DNA from: Rhodovulum strictum
GTDB lineage: Bacteria; Pseudomonadota; Alphaproteobacteria; Rhodobacterales; Rhodobacteraceae
Assembly (NCBI RefSeq): GCF_009649175.1
Contig: NZ_WJPO01000001.1
Coordinates: 124,001-188,000 of the forward strand
DNA length: 64,000 nucleotides
Reading direction: 5' to 3'
A program made the position numbers and the translations under genes. Positions 35,291 to 44,095 of this stretch are shown here, piece after piece (positions within the stretch are counted from its first letter, which is position 1; each line of letters opens with the position of its first letter). The notes under the pieces were generated by a model. It was not told the DNA's origin, did not search any database, and was given only the letters and a program-made list of their open reading frames with translations.

Positions 35291-36199
35291 TCAGGCCCGC
35301 CCGAACAGGCCGCCGGGGCGGACCACCAGCACCAACGCCATCAGGATGTAGATCAGCATCGAGGCCAGCGCCGCCCCGACCGACATGGCCTGCGAGCGTT
35401 CCATGAAGGTGGAAAACGCGATCGGCAGCAGGAACCGGCCCAGCGTGTCGGTCATTCCCACCAGGATCGCGCCCACCAGCGCCCCCTTGATCGAGCCGAT
35501 GCCGCCGATCACGATCACCACGAAGGCCAGGATCAGCACCGGCTCGCCCATGCCCACCTGCACCGATTGCAGCGCGCCGACCAGCGCCCCCGCCAGCCCC
35601 GCCAGCGCCGCGCCCAGGGCGAAGACGATGGTGTAAAGCCTTGATATGTCGACACCCAGCGCCCCGATCATCTCGCGATCCGCCTCGCCCGCGCGGATCC
35701 GGATGCCTAGCCGGGTGCGCCCGATCAGCCAGAACAGCCCCGCCGCCACGCTCAGCCCCACGCCGATCAGCACCAGCCGGTACAGCGGATAGTCGATGCC
35801 GCCGGGCAGCCGGACGGGGCCTGCCAGCGCGCGCGGGATGTCGAGGTAAAGCGGGAACGAGCCGAACACCCAGCGCGTGCCTTCGGAGAAGACGAGGATC
35901 AGCGCAAAGGTGGCCAGCACCTGGTCCAGATGGTCGCGCGCGTAAAGCCGCCGGATCACCGTCAGTTCCATCAGCGCGCCCGCCGCCGCCGCGGCAGCTA
36001 GGCTGGCGGCAAGCCCCAGCCAGAAATTGCCCGTCGCGGCGGCCACCGCGGCACAGGCAAAGGCGCCGATCATGTAAAGCGAGCCATGGGCAAGGTTGAT
36101 AAGCCCCATGACGCCAAAGACCAGCGTCAGGCCCGCCGCCATCAGGAACAGCATGACGCCGTATTGCAGGCCGTTCAGCGCCTGCTCGATCAGAAGCAT
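35291..36199 (-). CDS. Branched-chain-type ABC permease (LivH-like), cluster 2
   Basis: 302-residue permease with VFGVMGLINLAHGSLYMIG near the start and VVIVIGGIGSIKGALVGA as the coupling loop. The frame is open further upstream, but ATG 36199 (MLLIEQALNG) is the homologous start; no strong ribosome site is seen, so translation may depend on the upstream message. A 10-bp hairpin separates it from the binding-protein gene. Confidence 0.9.
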   Translation of the reverse strand: MLLIEQALNGLQYGVMLFLMAAGLTLVFGVMGLINLAHGSLYMIGAFACAAVAAATGNFWLGLAASLAAAAAAGALMELTVIRRLYARDHLDQVLATFALILVFSEGTRWVFGSFPLYLDIPRALAGPVRLPGGIDYPLYRLVLIGVGLSVAAGLFWLIGRTRLGIRIRAGEADREMIGALGVDISRLYTIVFALGAALAGLAGALVGALQSVQVGMGEPVLILAFVVIVIGGIGSIKGALVGAILVGMTDTLGRFLLPIAFSTFMERSQAMSVGAALASMLIYILMALVLVVRPGGLFGRA

Positions 36200-36225
36200 C
36201 AAGGACAAGGGGCGGTCCCTCGCTG

Positions 36226-36250
36226 GGGCGGGTGCGCAGGGCACCCGCCC
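36226..36250 (-). other. Stem-loop between binding-protein and permease genes, cluster 2
   Basis: Perfect 10-bp stem GGGCGGGTGC / GCACCCGCCC with a five-base loop, 7 bases after the binding-protein stop. It occupies the same place as the hairpin in cluster 1, but the sequence differs. Likely sets a higher receptor-to-permease ratio by 3'-end protection or partial termination. Confidence 0.65.
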
Positions 36251-36257
36251 GCGCCGG

Positions 36258-37400
36258 TTACATCTTGCACTCGTCCTCGTAGGCGTGGCCGCGATCCTCG
36301 ATCGCAACGCCCACGATCCGGTTGGTCAGGATGTCGCCGTCGCGCACCACCTCGCGCATGAACAGATCCTGCACCGGGTGCTGCGAGGCGTTGAACGAGA
36401 ACTTGCCCCGGACGCTGTCGAAATCGGCCTCGCGCAGCGCGGCGCGGAAGGCATCGGGATCGCTGATGCTGGCCTTGTCCATCGCCGACAGAAGCAGGTT
36501 CGCCGTGTCGTAGCCATAGGCCGCATAGACCGAGGGCAGGCGGCCATATTCGGCGCGGAACGCCTGAACGAACGCCGCATTGGCGTCGTTGTCCAGATCG
36601 GGCGACCAGTTCGCGCCGTTCAGAACGCCCAGCGCCGCATCGCCCATCGCCTGGATGATCGTCTGGTCAAAGCTGAAGGCCGGGCCGATCAGCTTCAGCC
36701 CCACGCCCGAATCCGCATATTGCTTGACGAAGGAAATCCCCATGCCGCCGGGCAGGAAGATGAACACGCCATCGGCCCCCGAGGCGCGGATCTGCGCGAT
36801 CTCGCCCGCGTAATCGGTCTGGCCAAGCTGGGTATAGACCTCGGCCACCACCTCGCCTTCGTAGAACCGCTTGAAACCGGCCAGCGAATCCTGCCCGGCG
36901 GGGTAGTTCGGCGCCATGATGAACGCCTTTGTGATGCCTGCCTTGGCGGCATAGGCACCGGCGGCCTCGTGCAGGTTGTCGTTCTGGTAGCTGATCGAGA
37001 AATAGTTCGGATTGCAGCCCTTGCCCGCCAGTTGCGAGGGCGCGGCGTTGGTCGAAAGGTAGAACTTGCCCTGTGCGGTCGCGGCAGGCACCACCGCCAT
37101 GGCAAGGTTCGACCAGACGATGCCGGTCAGCACGTCGACCTTGTCGGACTGGATCATCTTGTCGGCGATCTGCACCGCGATGTCGGGTTTCTGCTGGTCG
37201 TCCTCGATCACCACGCTCAGATCGGGATTGCCCGCCCGGCTCACCGCCAGCATGAAGCCGTCGCGCGTGTCGATCCCCAGGCTCGCGCCGCCGCCCGACA
37301 GCGTGGTGATCATGCCCACCTTGACCGGATCGGCCAGCGCAGGCCCGCCAAGCCCCAGCGACGCGGCCGCCGCCGCCACAAGCGTTGCCTTCAGGTTCAT
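36258..37400 (-). CDS. Periplasmic type-1 substrate-binding protein, ABC cluster 2
   Basis: 380-residue receptor with a signal peptide (cleavage near GPALA) and Peripla_BP_6 fold: VKVGMITTLSGGGASLGIDT, VLTGIVWSNLAMAV and GMGISFVKQY. ATG 37400 follows GGAGAGGAAG directly; longer upstream frames are excluded by this. Related proteins bind aromatic acids or amino acids; no ligand can be assigned. First gene of cluster 2. Confidence 0.9.
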   Translation of the reverse strand: MNLKATLVAAAAASLGLGGPALADPVKVGMITTLSGGGASLGIDTRDGFMLAVSRAGNPDLSVVIEDDQQKPDIAVQIADKMIQSDKVDVLTGIVWSNLAMAVVPAATAQGKFYLSTNAAPSQLAGKGCNPNYFSISYQNDNLHEAAGAYAAKAGITKAFIMAPNYPAGQDSLAGFKRFYEGEVVAEVYTQLGQTDYAGEIAQIRASGADGVFIFLPGGMGISFVKQYADSGVGLKLIGPAFSFDQTIIQAMGDAALGVLNGANWSPDLDNDANAAFVQAFRAEYGRLPSVYAAYGYDTANLLLSAMDKASISDPDAFRAALREADFDSVRGKFSFNASQHPVQDLFMREVVRDGDILTNRIVGVAIEDRGHAYEDECKM

Positions 37401-37516
37401 CTTCCTCTCCCCGTCATTCTTGTGCCGACGGGCGCATCTGGCCCGCGCGGATCGGGGGCAATCTATGCCGCCCGGCCGCGGCGCGGCAAGCGGCGAATCC
37501 GCGCCCCGGTGCGGGC

Positions 37517-38374
37517 TCAGTCCTCGTCGCCCTCGATCTCGGCGGCGGCGGGAAGGGGGGGCAGGGGCGCGCGGTCCGGGTCGATGCCGTGCTTTTTCAG
37601 AAGCCGGCCGAGAAAGCTGTTCGGCGGCGGTGCGCCGCCCTCCTTCCTGACAAGCCGCGCCCGCATCCGCCGCCCATAGAGGTGGACCGACCGCGTCTGC
37701 CCGGTCACCCAAGGCGAGGTGTCCAGCCGACGTCGCAGCATCTTGCCCCGATCCCGGAAGCTGAAGGGATACAGCACCTCCTGCGCAAAGGCATGGGCGG
37801 CCTCGCCGGTTTCGTGCAGGAAATGGGTCAGTGCATGCGGCCCCCAGACCCCCCAGGGCAGGTCGCTGGCATGCACCGGGCTGCCCGCCTTGCGCTGCGC
37901 TTCCAGCTCCGCCCGCTCGTCCGGTGCGAACCATGGCGGAATACCGTACTCGTCCGCGGTGAAGGCCAGCAGCGCCGACAATGCGGGGCTGTCGGCAGGC
38001 AGGCCAAGGACGCCGCCATTGATGTGGCGGCGCGATTCCCAGCCGTAGAAATGCCCGGTCCCGGTTTCGAACGGGCGCAGGCAATAGGCATCGGTATCGG
38101 CCCAGATGGTGTTACGGCTTCGTTCAAGCATCCGGTAGCGGAACAGGTCGGAATGCAGCGCCGGGCTGCCGGTGCGCCTGTGCGTCAGGAAATCGGTGCG
38201 CGGCAGGATCGTGGCCGCGTCCTCAAGCGCGATCCCGCCGGGGACATTCTCGAGCGGACCGTAATGGAAAAGCACCACCTCATGCCCGGCATCGACAAAG
38301 GATGTCAGGCAAAGCTGTTCCAGAAAGCTGAGCGGCCCCTCAAGCCAGAGCGCGGCAATCCTTGGCAGGCCCAT
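37517..38374 (-). CDS. DXD-type glycosyltransferase (GT32-like)
   Basis: 285-residue cytoplasmic protein with the sugar-binding DXD region: LHSDLFRYRML followed by TIWADTDAYCLRPF, as in Gly_transf_sug and related families acting on surface polysaccharide or lipid acceptors. No membrane segment is evident. It heads downstream of two other glycosyltransferase genes on the same strand, 60 bases after them. Donor and acceptor unknown. Confidence 0.75.
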   Translation of the reverse strand: MGLPRIAALWLEGPLSFLEQLCLTSFVDAGHEVVLFHYGPLENVPGGIALEDAATILPRTDFLTHRRTGSPALHSDLFRYRMLERSRNTIWADTDAYCLRPFETGTGHFYGWESRRHINGGVLGLPADSPALSALLAFTADEYGIPPWFAPDERAELEAQRKAGSPVHASDLPWGVWGPHALTHFLHETGEAAHAFAQEVLYPFSFRDRGKMLRRRLDTSPWVTGQTRSVHLYGRRMRARLVRKEGGAPPPNSFLGRLLKKHGIDPDRAPLPPLPAAAEIEGDED

Positions 38375-38434
38375 CCGCCATCCCCTTTCCGGCGCGGGTT
38401 TTCCGGCCGTTTGCCCCGTCTTGGCACGACGCGG

Positions 38435-40600
38435 TTAATGCCGGGTTTCCGCACGCTCGACGGTAAAGAAGAAGCCCGGCGCGGGGTCGGTCTGCACCAC
38501 CGCGTCGGGGATCGATTCGGGACCGGCGAGGAAGACATTCGTCCCGAAATGGCCCAGCATCCGCGACAGAAGCTGCATCCGCGGGCCGGTCAGCGCGGCA
38601 TGAAAGGCCGCCTGATCGGGCCGCGCCCTGAGTTCCGCGATCTTCGCGCGATGCGCGGCGACACAGTCCGCATGGGCCGCAGCGATCGCGGGGTCGGCCA
38701 ACAGGCCCGCGCGTTCGGTCTCCATCGCCGGGATCATGCGCTGGATCGAGCGATCCTCCTCGGCGTTGTGGTTCATCCGGAACCAGTAGGCGAGCCCCTG
38801 GTCGCGCTCGACATGGTTGACCCGGCCGCGGTCGCGCTTGACCAGAAAGCTTTCGGCCGAGCGCACCGCGTAATGGTTGAGCTGTACCAGATCATAGCCC
38901 ACCGTCTCGGCGGTCGAGCGCCAGGCACTGCGATACATCCCGCGCGGGATCGGCTGGCCCGAGCCGTTCACCCAGGCGATCCGGTCCAGATGCTGCGGCG
39001 TCAGCCCCTTGGGCCGGTGAACGCCCAGCTTGCGAAAGAGCCCCACATTGCGGAACAGCGTCTTGAAGCCCCAGGCCTGATGCGGCTTGCGCGTCATCTC
39101 GGCGGCGCAGCGGGTGAACTGGGCGATCACCGGGGCATCGTCGAAGCAGTGGATGTCGCCATTTCCAAAAAGCCGCCAGGTGCAGGAAATCATGTTCGCC
39201 CCGCCCGTCGCCGCGAACAGCGCGGCCAGCGTCCCGTCACCCGCCTTGATGTTCAGATACTCGTCCACATCCATGCAGATCAGCCAGTCCGCAGCCCGGA
39301 CAACCGGCTCGTCCGCCGCAACCTGCAAGGCGGCATGCTGGGGTTTCAGACCCATGGCGCGATAGGGGTTGTCGCGGTGCTGCACGATCCCGCGCGCCTG
39401 CAACAGCGTCAGCAGCCGGTCGGTGCCGTCGCTGCAATCATTGGTGTAGATCAGGAAATCCTGCACCCCGATGGCGCGGTGATAGGCCAGCCAGTCCAGG
39501 ATGAAGGGGCCTTCGTTCTTCATCGTGGTCACGATCGCGGTGCGGTTGGCGGTGGGGTCGATGCGGGGCGGGGCGATCTGCGGCATGCGCAACGGCGTCT
39601 GCCCGAACCGGGTTTCGGCCAGCGCGATCAGCGCGGGTTCCTCGACCAGGCTTGCGCGCGGCGCAAGACGTGAAACCGGCTGGCCGGGATGGCGCAGCGC
39701 CATGCAGCGGTAGAAATGCGCCACATCCTGCGCCCGGGGCGCGGTGCCGGCGATGCGGTTCACGCGCCAGATGGTGTCGGGGCCGCACTTGACGGGCGCC
39801 ACGCACCAGCGCCGCGCGTCCTGCGGCCGGTCGAAGGCCACGCAGACATGATCGGCAAAGCCCGGCTTGGCGGGGTCGCGCGGCCGCCAGGGAAAGGCAT
39901 GGCGCCCCGTCAGCAGGATCATGCCTGCGGGCGCGGCGGCGGCCCGGTCGAAGATCGACGCGCCGGGGGCAGGGGCCAGCAGGTCGCAAAGGTCCAGATT
40001 GGCCACCGCGCGGGCCTCGTCCAGAAAGGCGTGGCGCAACCATTCGTAGACCGGCCCCTCGTCGGGCGTAGCGCCTTGGGGATCGGGCGGGGGGCGGTCG
40101 GGATCGACAAGGACCAGCCGCCGCAAACCTGGGATCGCGGCGGTCTTGCGCGCCAGCGCCGCGTCGAAATCGTTGTCACCCGGGCTGCGATCAAGGATCA
40201 GCGCCGCCTCGGCACCGTGGTCCTGCACATGATAGTCCAGCCATTCGGCGATCTGGGCCGCGCTTTCGCCATTGCGCACCGCAACCAGCGTGTTCAGCCC
40301 GGCAAACAGCATGGTTTCGGCCGGACGCGGCGCTATCCGGACCGGCTGCCCGTCAAGGATCAGCGCCCCGCCATCGGCATCGGCCAACCCGACAACCAGC
40401 CCGCCGCCAACCGCGCGGATTGTCGTTCGCCCGCTGGCCGCGACCGCCTCGGGCGGGGTGCCGGTGGGGAAGACCAGCCAGATCATGCGCCCGCCAGCCG
40501 TCTCGCGGGCAATGGCATCAAGGCAAAGCCGCGCCCCAAGCGGCCGCGCCCGCAGATGCCGACGCACGAGCTGACCGGGGGGCGGGGCGCGCAGGGTCAT
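38435..40600 (-). CDS. Two-part glycosyltransferase (Glyco_tranf_2_4-like) with N-terminal extension
   Basis: 721-residue protein. The C-terminal half, from about residue 355, is a Glyco_tranf_2_4/GT92-like domain: TTMKNEGPFILDWLAYHRAI, then the metal motif ICMDVDEYLNI. The first 350 residues hold an unassigned region with a weak repeat of similar logic (TLVAVRNGESAAQIAEWLDY), possibly a degenerate second transferase domain. ATG 40600 overlaps the stop of the upstream transferase (ATGA). It is an enlarged paralogue of that neighbour; both probably decorate a surface glycan. Confidence 0.75.
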   Translation of the reverse strand: MTLRAPPPGQLVRRHLRARPLGARLCLDAIARETAGGRMIWLVFPTGTPPEAVAASGRTTIRAVGGGLVVGLADADGGALILDGQPVRIAPRPAETMLFAGLNTLVAVRNGESAAQIAEWLDYHVQDHGAEAALILDRSPGDNDFDAALARKTAAIPGLRRLVLVDPDRPPPDPQGATPDEGPVYEWLRHAFLDEARAVANLDLCDLLAPAPGASIFDRAAAAPAGMILLTGRHAFPWRPRDPAKPGFADHVCVAFDRPQDARRWCVAPVKCGPDTIWRVNRIAGTAPRAQDVAHFYRCMALRHPGQPVSRLAPRASLVEEPALIALAETRFGQTPLRMPQIAPPRIDPTANRTAIVTTMKNEGPFILDWLAYHRAIGVQDFLIYTNDCSDGTDRLLTLLQARGIVQHRDNPYRAMGLKPQHAALQVAADEPVVRAADWLICMDVDEYLNIKAGDGTLAALFAATGGANMISCTWRLFGNGDIHCFDDAPVIAQFTRCAAEMTRKPHQAWGFKTLFRNVGLFRKLGVHRPKGLTPQHLDRIAWVNGSGQPIPRGMYRSAWRSTAETVGYDLVQLNHYAVRSAESFLVKRDRGRVNHVERDQGLAYWFRMNHNAEEDRSIQRMIPAMETERAGLLADPAIAAAHADCVAAHRAKIAELRARPDQAAFHAALTGPRMQLLSRMLGHFGTNVFLAGPESIPDAVVQTDPAPGFFFTVERAETRH

Positions 40601-41652
40601 CCGGCAGCCTCCGCAGCCTGGGCGCGGTGATAGCCCGCAAAGACCTGGGCGCGCAGGTCGGGGCCGATCACCCGGCTGCCGCCCGCCAACAGCAGATGCG
40701 CGTAAAGCGCGTGTTCCTCGGGCTGCGCCACGATCCGCCGGAATGCCGCCCGGTGCCAGTCGACCGCCGCCCCATGCAGCGCGGCCACGCCCGGGATCGC
40801 CCGAAGCTGCGCCAGTGCGGCCGCGGTCGCAGGCGCCATCGCGGCAATCGAGCGGTCCTCGACAGTATTGAAATTGCGCTCGACCCAATAGGCCAGGTCG
40901 ATGGGCTTCGAGCCCCGGTTCGGCAGGCCGCGCGCGCGTTTCAGCATGAAGCTTTCGGCCGATTTCACCGCGTAGTGATTGATCTCGGCCAGCCCGCGCG
41001 CGCCCTCTCGGCCGATCAGCGACAGCCGTTCGGGATGGGCCGCAATGGCCGCGGGCAGCGGTGTGCCCGATCCGTCGACCCAGACCGGGCGCGCATCGGG
41101 TTTCTGGCGCGGGCGGTGCACGCCCAGCCGGTTGAACGGCCCCGCGCTGCGGAACAGCGTCTTGAAGAAGGTGGCCGAGACCGGATAGCCGCAATCGGGC
41201 GGCATCGCGGCGGTGAACTGTCCAGTCACCGGCCGGTCATGGAACGCGGCCACGCCATTGTCGCCGAAGAACCGCCAGGGCAGGGCGATGGCATCCGTGC
41301 CCTCGGGCAGCGCGGCGATCAGGTCGGCAAAGCGGTGGCCGGGGACGTGGATGTTTGTGAACTCGTCAAGGTCGATACCCAGCACCCAATCGGCGGCCTT
41401 GCGCAGCGGATGCGCCCAGGCGGCGCGCAGCGCCTGCCATTGCACGCTTTTGCCCGCAGGCGCGTCATGCGCGACATGGCACAGCACCCCCGCCGCGGCC
41501 AGTGCATCGAGCAGCGCATCGGTCCCGTCGTCGCAATCGTTCGAATAGACCAGGAAATCGCTGGCCCCCGCGCCAATGTGATGGGCCAGCCATTCCAGCA
41601 GGAACGGACCCTCGTTGCGCGCGGTCGTGACGATCAGAAGACGCTGCGTCAC
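40597..41652 (-). CDS. Glycosyltransferase, Glyco_tranf_2_4/GT92-like
   Basis: 351 residues with the family opening VTTARNEGPFLLEWLAHHIG, the YSNDCDDGTD strand-loop and the metal site GIDLDEFTNI. A conserved downstream block (FFKTLFRSAGPFNRLGVHRP) is also found in the neighbouring 721-residue protein, so the two are tandem paralogues. First gene of the three-gene glycosyltransferase unit. Confidence 0.8.
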   Translation of the reverse strand: MTQRLLIVTTARNEGPFLLEWLAHHIGAGASDFLVYSNDCDDGTDALLDALAAAGVLCHVAHDAPAGKSVQWQALRAAWAHPLRKAADWVLGIDLDEFTNIHVPGHRFADLIAALPEGTDAIALPWRFFGDNGVAAFHDRPVTGQFTAAMPPDCGYPVSATFFKTLFRSAGPFNRLGVHRPRQKPDARPVWVDGSGTPLPAAIAAHPERLSLIGREGARGLAEINHYAVKSAESFMLKRARGLPNRGSKPIDLAYWVERNFNTVEDRSIAAMAPATAAALAQLRAIPGVAALHGAAVDWHRAAFRRIVAQPEEHALYAHLLLAGGSRVIGPDLRAQVFAGYHRAQAAEAAG

Positions 41653-41704
41653 CGGGATGCCTTTTCGCGGCCGCCCCCTGCGACCGGAACCGGATGTCCC
41701 GGCC

Positions 41705-43180
41705 CTAGACGGGGGCCTGTCCGGACGGAACTACATCTGCGACGGTTAACAGCGCCTCAATGTCGAGATGCCGTTCCAGATGCTCGGCCAGCGCGTCCAG
41801 CGCCGTGTCGACCGCCGCCGCATGGGACAGCGCACCGGGCGCAAGGCCCAGCCGGTCAAGCCAGGCCCGGCGGAACCCGTCCCCGGTGAACAGCCCGTGC
41901 AGATAGGTGCCCACGATCCGCCCATCGGGCGACACCGCGCCCTCGGGCCGACCCTCGATCCGGGCAAAGGGGCGGGCGCGGTCGGGGCCCTCGGTGCGGC
42001 CGATATGGATCTCGTAGCCGTCCAGCGGCGTGCCCGTCGCCTCATGGATGGCGGCGACGCGGGTCAGCGTCTTGTCCGCCGCCATCACCGTCTCGACATC
42101 CAGAAGACCCAGCCCCGCGGTTTCGCCCGCCGGACCCTCGCGCCCCTCGGGGTCGAGGATCCGCCGCCCCAGCATCTGGTATCCGCCGCACAGCCCCAGC
42201 ACCCGCCCGCCGCGCCGGACATGGGCCATGAGGTCGATATCCCAGCCCTGCGCGCGCAGGAAATCCAGATCGCCCCGGGTCGATTTCGTGCCGGGCAGGA
42301 TCACCAGATCGGCATCGCCGGGCAAGGGGTTGCCGGGCGGGATCATGTCGAGCCGGATCGAGGGTTCCAGTTTCAGCGGGTCCAGATCGTCGAAATTCGC
42401 GATCCTCGACAGCATCGGGCAGACGATGCGGAATGTTCCGTCGCCCCCCGGCGCACCCAGATCGACCGCATCCTCGGCGGGCAGCCGATGGGCCAGCGGG
42501 AACCACGGCACAAGGCCGAAGCCGCGCCAGCCGGTCGCCCGTTCGATCGCTGCATAGCCATCCTCGAAAAGCCGCGGATCGCCGCGGAACTTGTTGACGG
42601 CAAAGCCCCGGATCATCGCGGCATCCGCCGGATCCAGCACCGCCTGCGTGCCGACGATCTGCGCGATCACCCCGCCCCGGTCGATATCGCCGACCAGAAC
42701 GACCGGCACGCCCGCCGCCCGCGCAAAGCCCATATTCGCGATATCGCCGCGGCGCAGGTTGATTTCGGCCGGGCTGCCCGCGCCCTCGACCAGGATCAGA
42801 TCGGCGCTGGCCGCGAGCCGGTGAAAGCTCTCCAGAACCGCGCCCATCAGCCCCGGCCGCTCGCCCGCGAAATCCGCAGCCCGCCAGGCGCCGCGCGCGC
42901 GGCCCTGAACGACGATCTGCGCGGCGCGGTCGGTTTCGGGCTTGATCAGCACGGGGTTCATGTCGGTCACCGGATCGCGCCCGGCGGCGAGCGCCTGCAA
43001 GGCCTGCGCCCGGCCGATCTCGCCCCCGTCGGCGGTCACGGCGGCGTTGTTCGACATGTTCTGCGGCTTGAAGGGCGCAACCGACAGCCCCCGCGCGCGT
43101 GCCGCGCGGCAGAGCCCGGCGACAAGGATCGACTTGCCCACATTCGAGCCGGTGCCCTGGATCATCAGCGCGCGGGTCAC
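41705..43180 (-). CDS. cobQ: Cobyric acid synthase
   Basis: Glutamine-dependent amidation of adenosylcobyrinic acid a,c-diamide to cobyric acid in B12 synthesis. 491 residues with an N-terminal P-loop-like ATP site ([12 protein letters not shown]) and a C-terminal class I amidotransferase-like domain containing the nucleophile region [11 protein letters not shown] and the partner YEIHIG. The start is GTG 43180, with GGAAAGG upstream. It sits in a B12 group with btuF-like and btuB genes. Confidence 0.95.
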   Translation of the reverse strand: MTRALMIQGTGSNVGKSILVAGLCRAARARGLSVAPFKPQNMSNNAAVTADGGEIGRAQALQALAAGRDPVTDMNPVLIKPETDRAAQIVVQGRARGAWRAADFAGERPGLMGAVLESFHRLAASADLILVEGAGSPAEINLRRGDIANMGFARAAGVPVVLVGDIDRGGVIAQIVGTQAVLDPADAAMIRGFAVNKFRGDPRLFEDGYAAIERATGWRGFGLVPWFPLAHRLPAEDAVDLGAPGGDGTFRIVCPMLSRIANFDDLDPLKLEPSIRLDMIPPGNPLPGDADLVILPGTKSTRGDLDFLRAQGWDIDLMAHVRRGGRVLGLCGGYQMLGRRILDPEGREGPAGETAGLGLLDVETVMAADKTLTRVAAIHEATGTPLDGYEIHIGRTEGPDRARPFARIEGRPEGAVSPDGRIVGTYLHGLFTGDGFRRAWLDRLGLAPGALSHAAAVDTALDALAEHLERHLDIEALLTVADVVPSGQAPV

Positions 43181-43264
43181 GGGCAGGCCCTTTCCCCGGC
43201 GGCGGGGCGGCTGGCAGATGTTGCAGTTGGGTATTTGGACCAAGAAGAAGACAGCCTAGGCATT

Positions 43265-44095
43265 TCACTCTCCGGCAAGGGCGCGGCGGCGCTCGGCCAG
43301 CCGGGCGACCGCGTCCAGAACCTGCGGCGCGCCGCAGGTCCAGTCGGGATCGGTATAGGCGGGTTGGCGGGCGGCTGCGGTGGCGCGCAGCGCGGGGTGG
43401 CCAAGGATTTCCTCGGCGCGCGAGGTGGCGGGGTAGGGGCGGGCGAGGATCAGCAGGTCCGGATCGGCCATGACCAGATCCTCGATCGCGATCAGCCCGC
43501 CGCCCGTCCGGCCGAGCCGGGCCGCGAGATTGTCGAAACCGGCATGGGCAAGGATGTCGTCGGACAGCGTGCCCGTGCCCTGGCTGTAGCCATTGGGGTG
43601 GAAGATCGCCGCGAGAGGCCGCACGCCCGGCGGGGGGGCAAGGGCGGCGCGGCGGGCCTGAAACTCGGCAACCAGTGCCTCGGCACGCTCCTCGCGGCCA
43701 AGAAGCTGGCCGGCCTGGCGGATCTGGGCGGGGATCTCGTCGATGCGGCGTGTGATCTCGAACTGCTCGACCTTGATGCCCAGACGGCGCAGCATCGAGA
43801 TCGTGGCCGGGTCGGAGAACCGCCCGGCCAGCACCAGATCGGGGCGCAGCGCCACGATTTCCTCGGCGCCGCCGCGATTGGCGGGATAGGCGCGCGCCGC
43901 CCCGGCCATGGCCGAGCTTCGCGGATCGGCGGCAAGCTTGCTGACCGAGACAAGCTGGCCGGGTTCCGCGATCAGCATGGCCAGAAGGTCGGTGCACAGG
44001 TTGATCGAGACGACGCGCCGCGGCGCCTCGGCCAGCGCCGCCGCCCCGGCCAGGGTAAGGGCGGCGGCAAGCGATATCAGCCTAGAAGGACGCAC
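43265..44095 (-). CDS. Periplasmic B12-binding protein, BtuF-like
   Basis: 276-residue exported helical-backbone metal-receptor protein (signal peptide to about LAEAP). RRVVSINLCTDLLAMLI, the ALRPDLVLAG segment and the C-terminal WTCGAPQVLDAVARL fit the BtuF/FhuD superfamily. The GTG start at 44095 lies inside the 3' end of btuB (14-base overlap), so uptake across the outer membrane and capture in the periplasm are coupled. No btuCD genes are in the window. Confidence 0.8.
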   Translation of the reverse strand: MRPSRLISLAAALTLAGAAALAEAPRRVVSINLCTDLLAMLIAEPGQLVSVSKLAADPRSSAMAGAARAYPANRGGAEEIVALRPDLVLAGRFSDPATISMLRRLGIKVEQFEITRRIDEIPAQIRQAGQLLGREERAEALVAEFQARRAALAPPPGVRPLAAIFHPNGYSQGTGTLSDDILAHAGFDNLAARLGRTGGGLIAIEDLVMADPDLLILARPYPATSRAEEILGHPALRATAAARQPAYTDPDWTCGAPQVLDAVARLAERRRALAGE

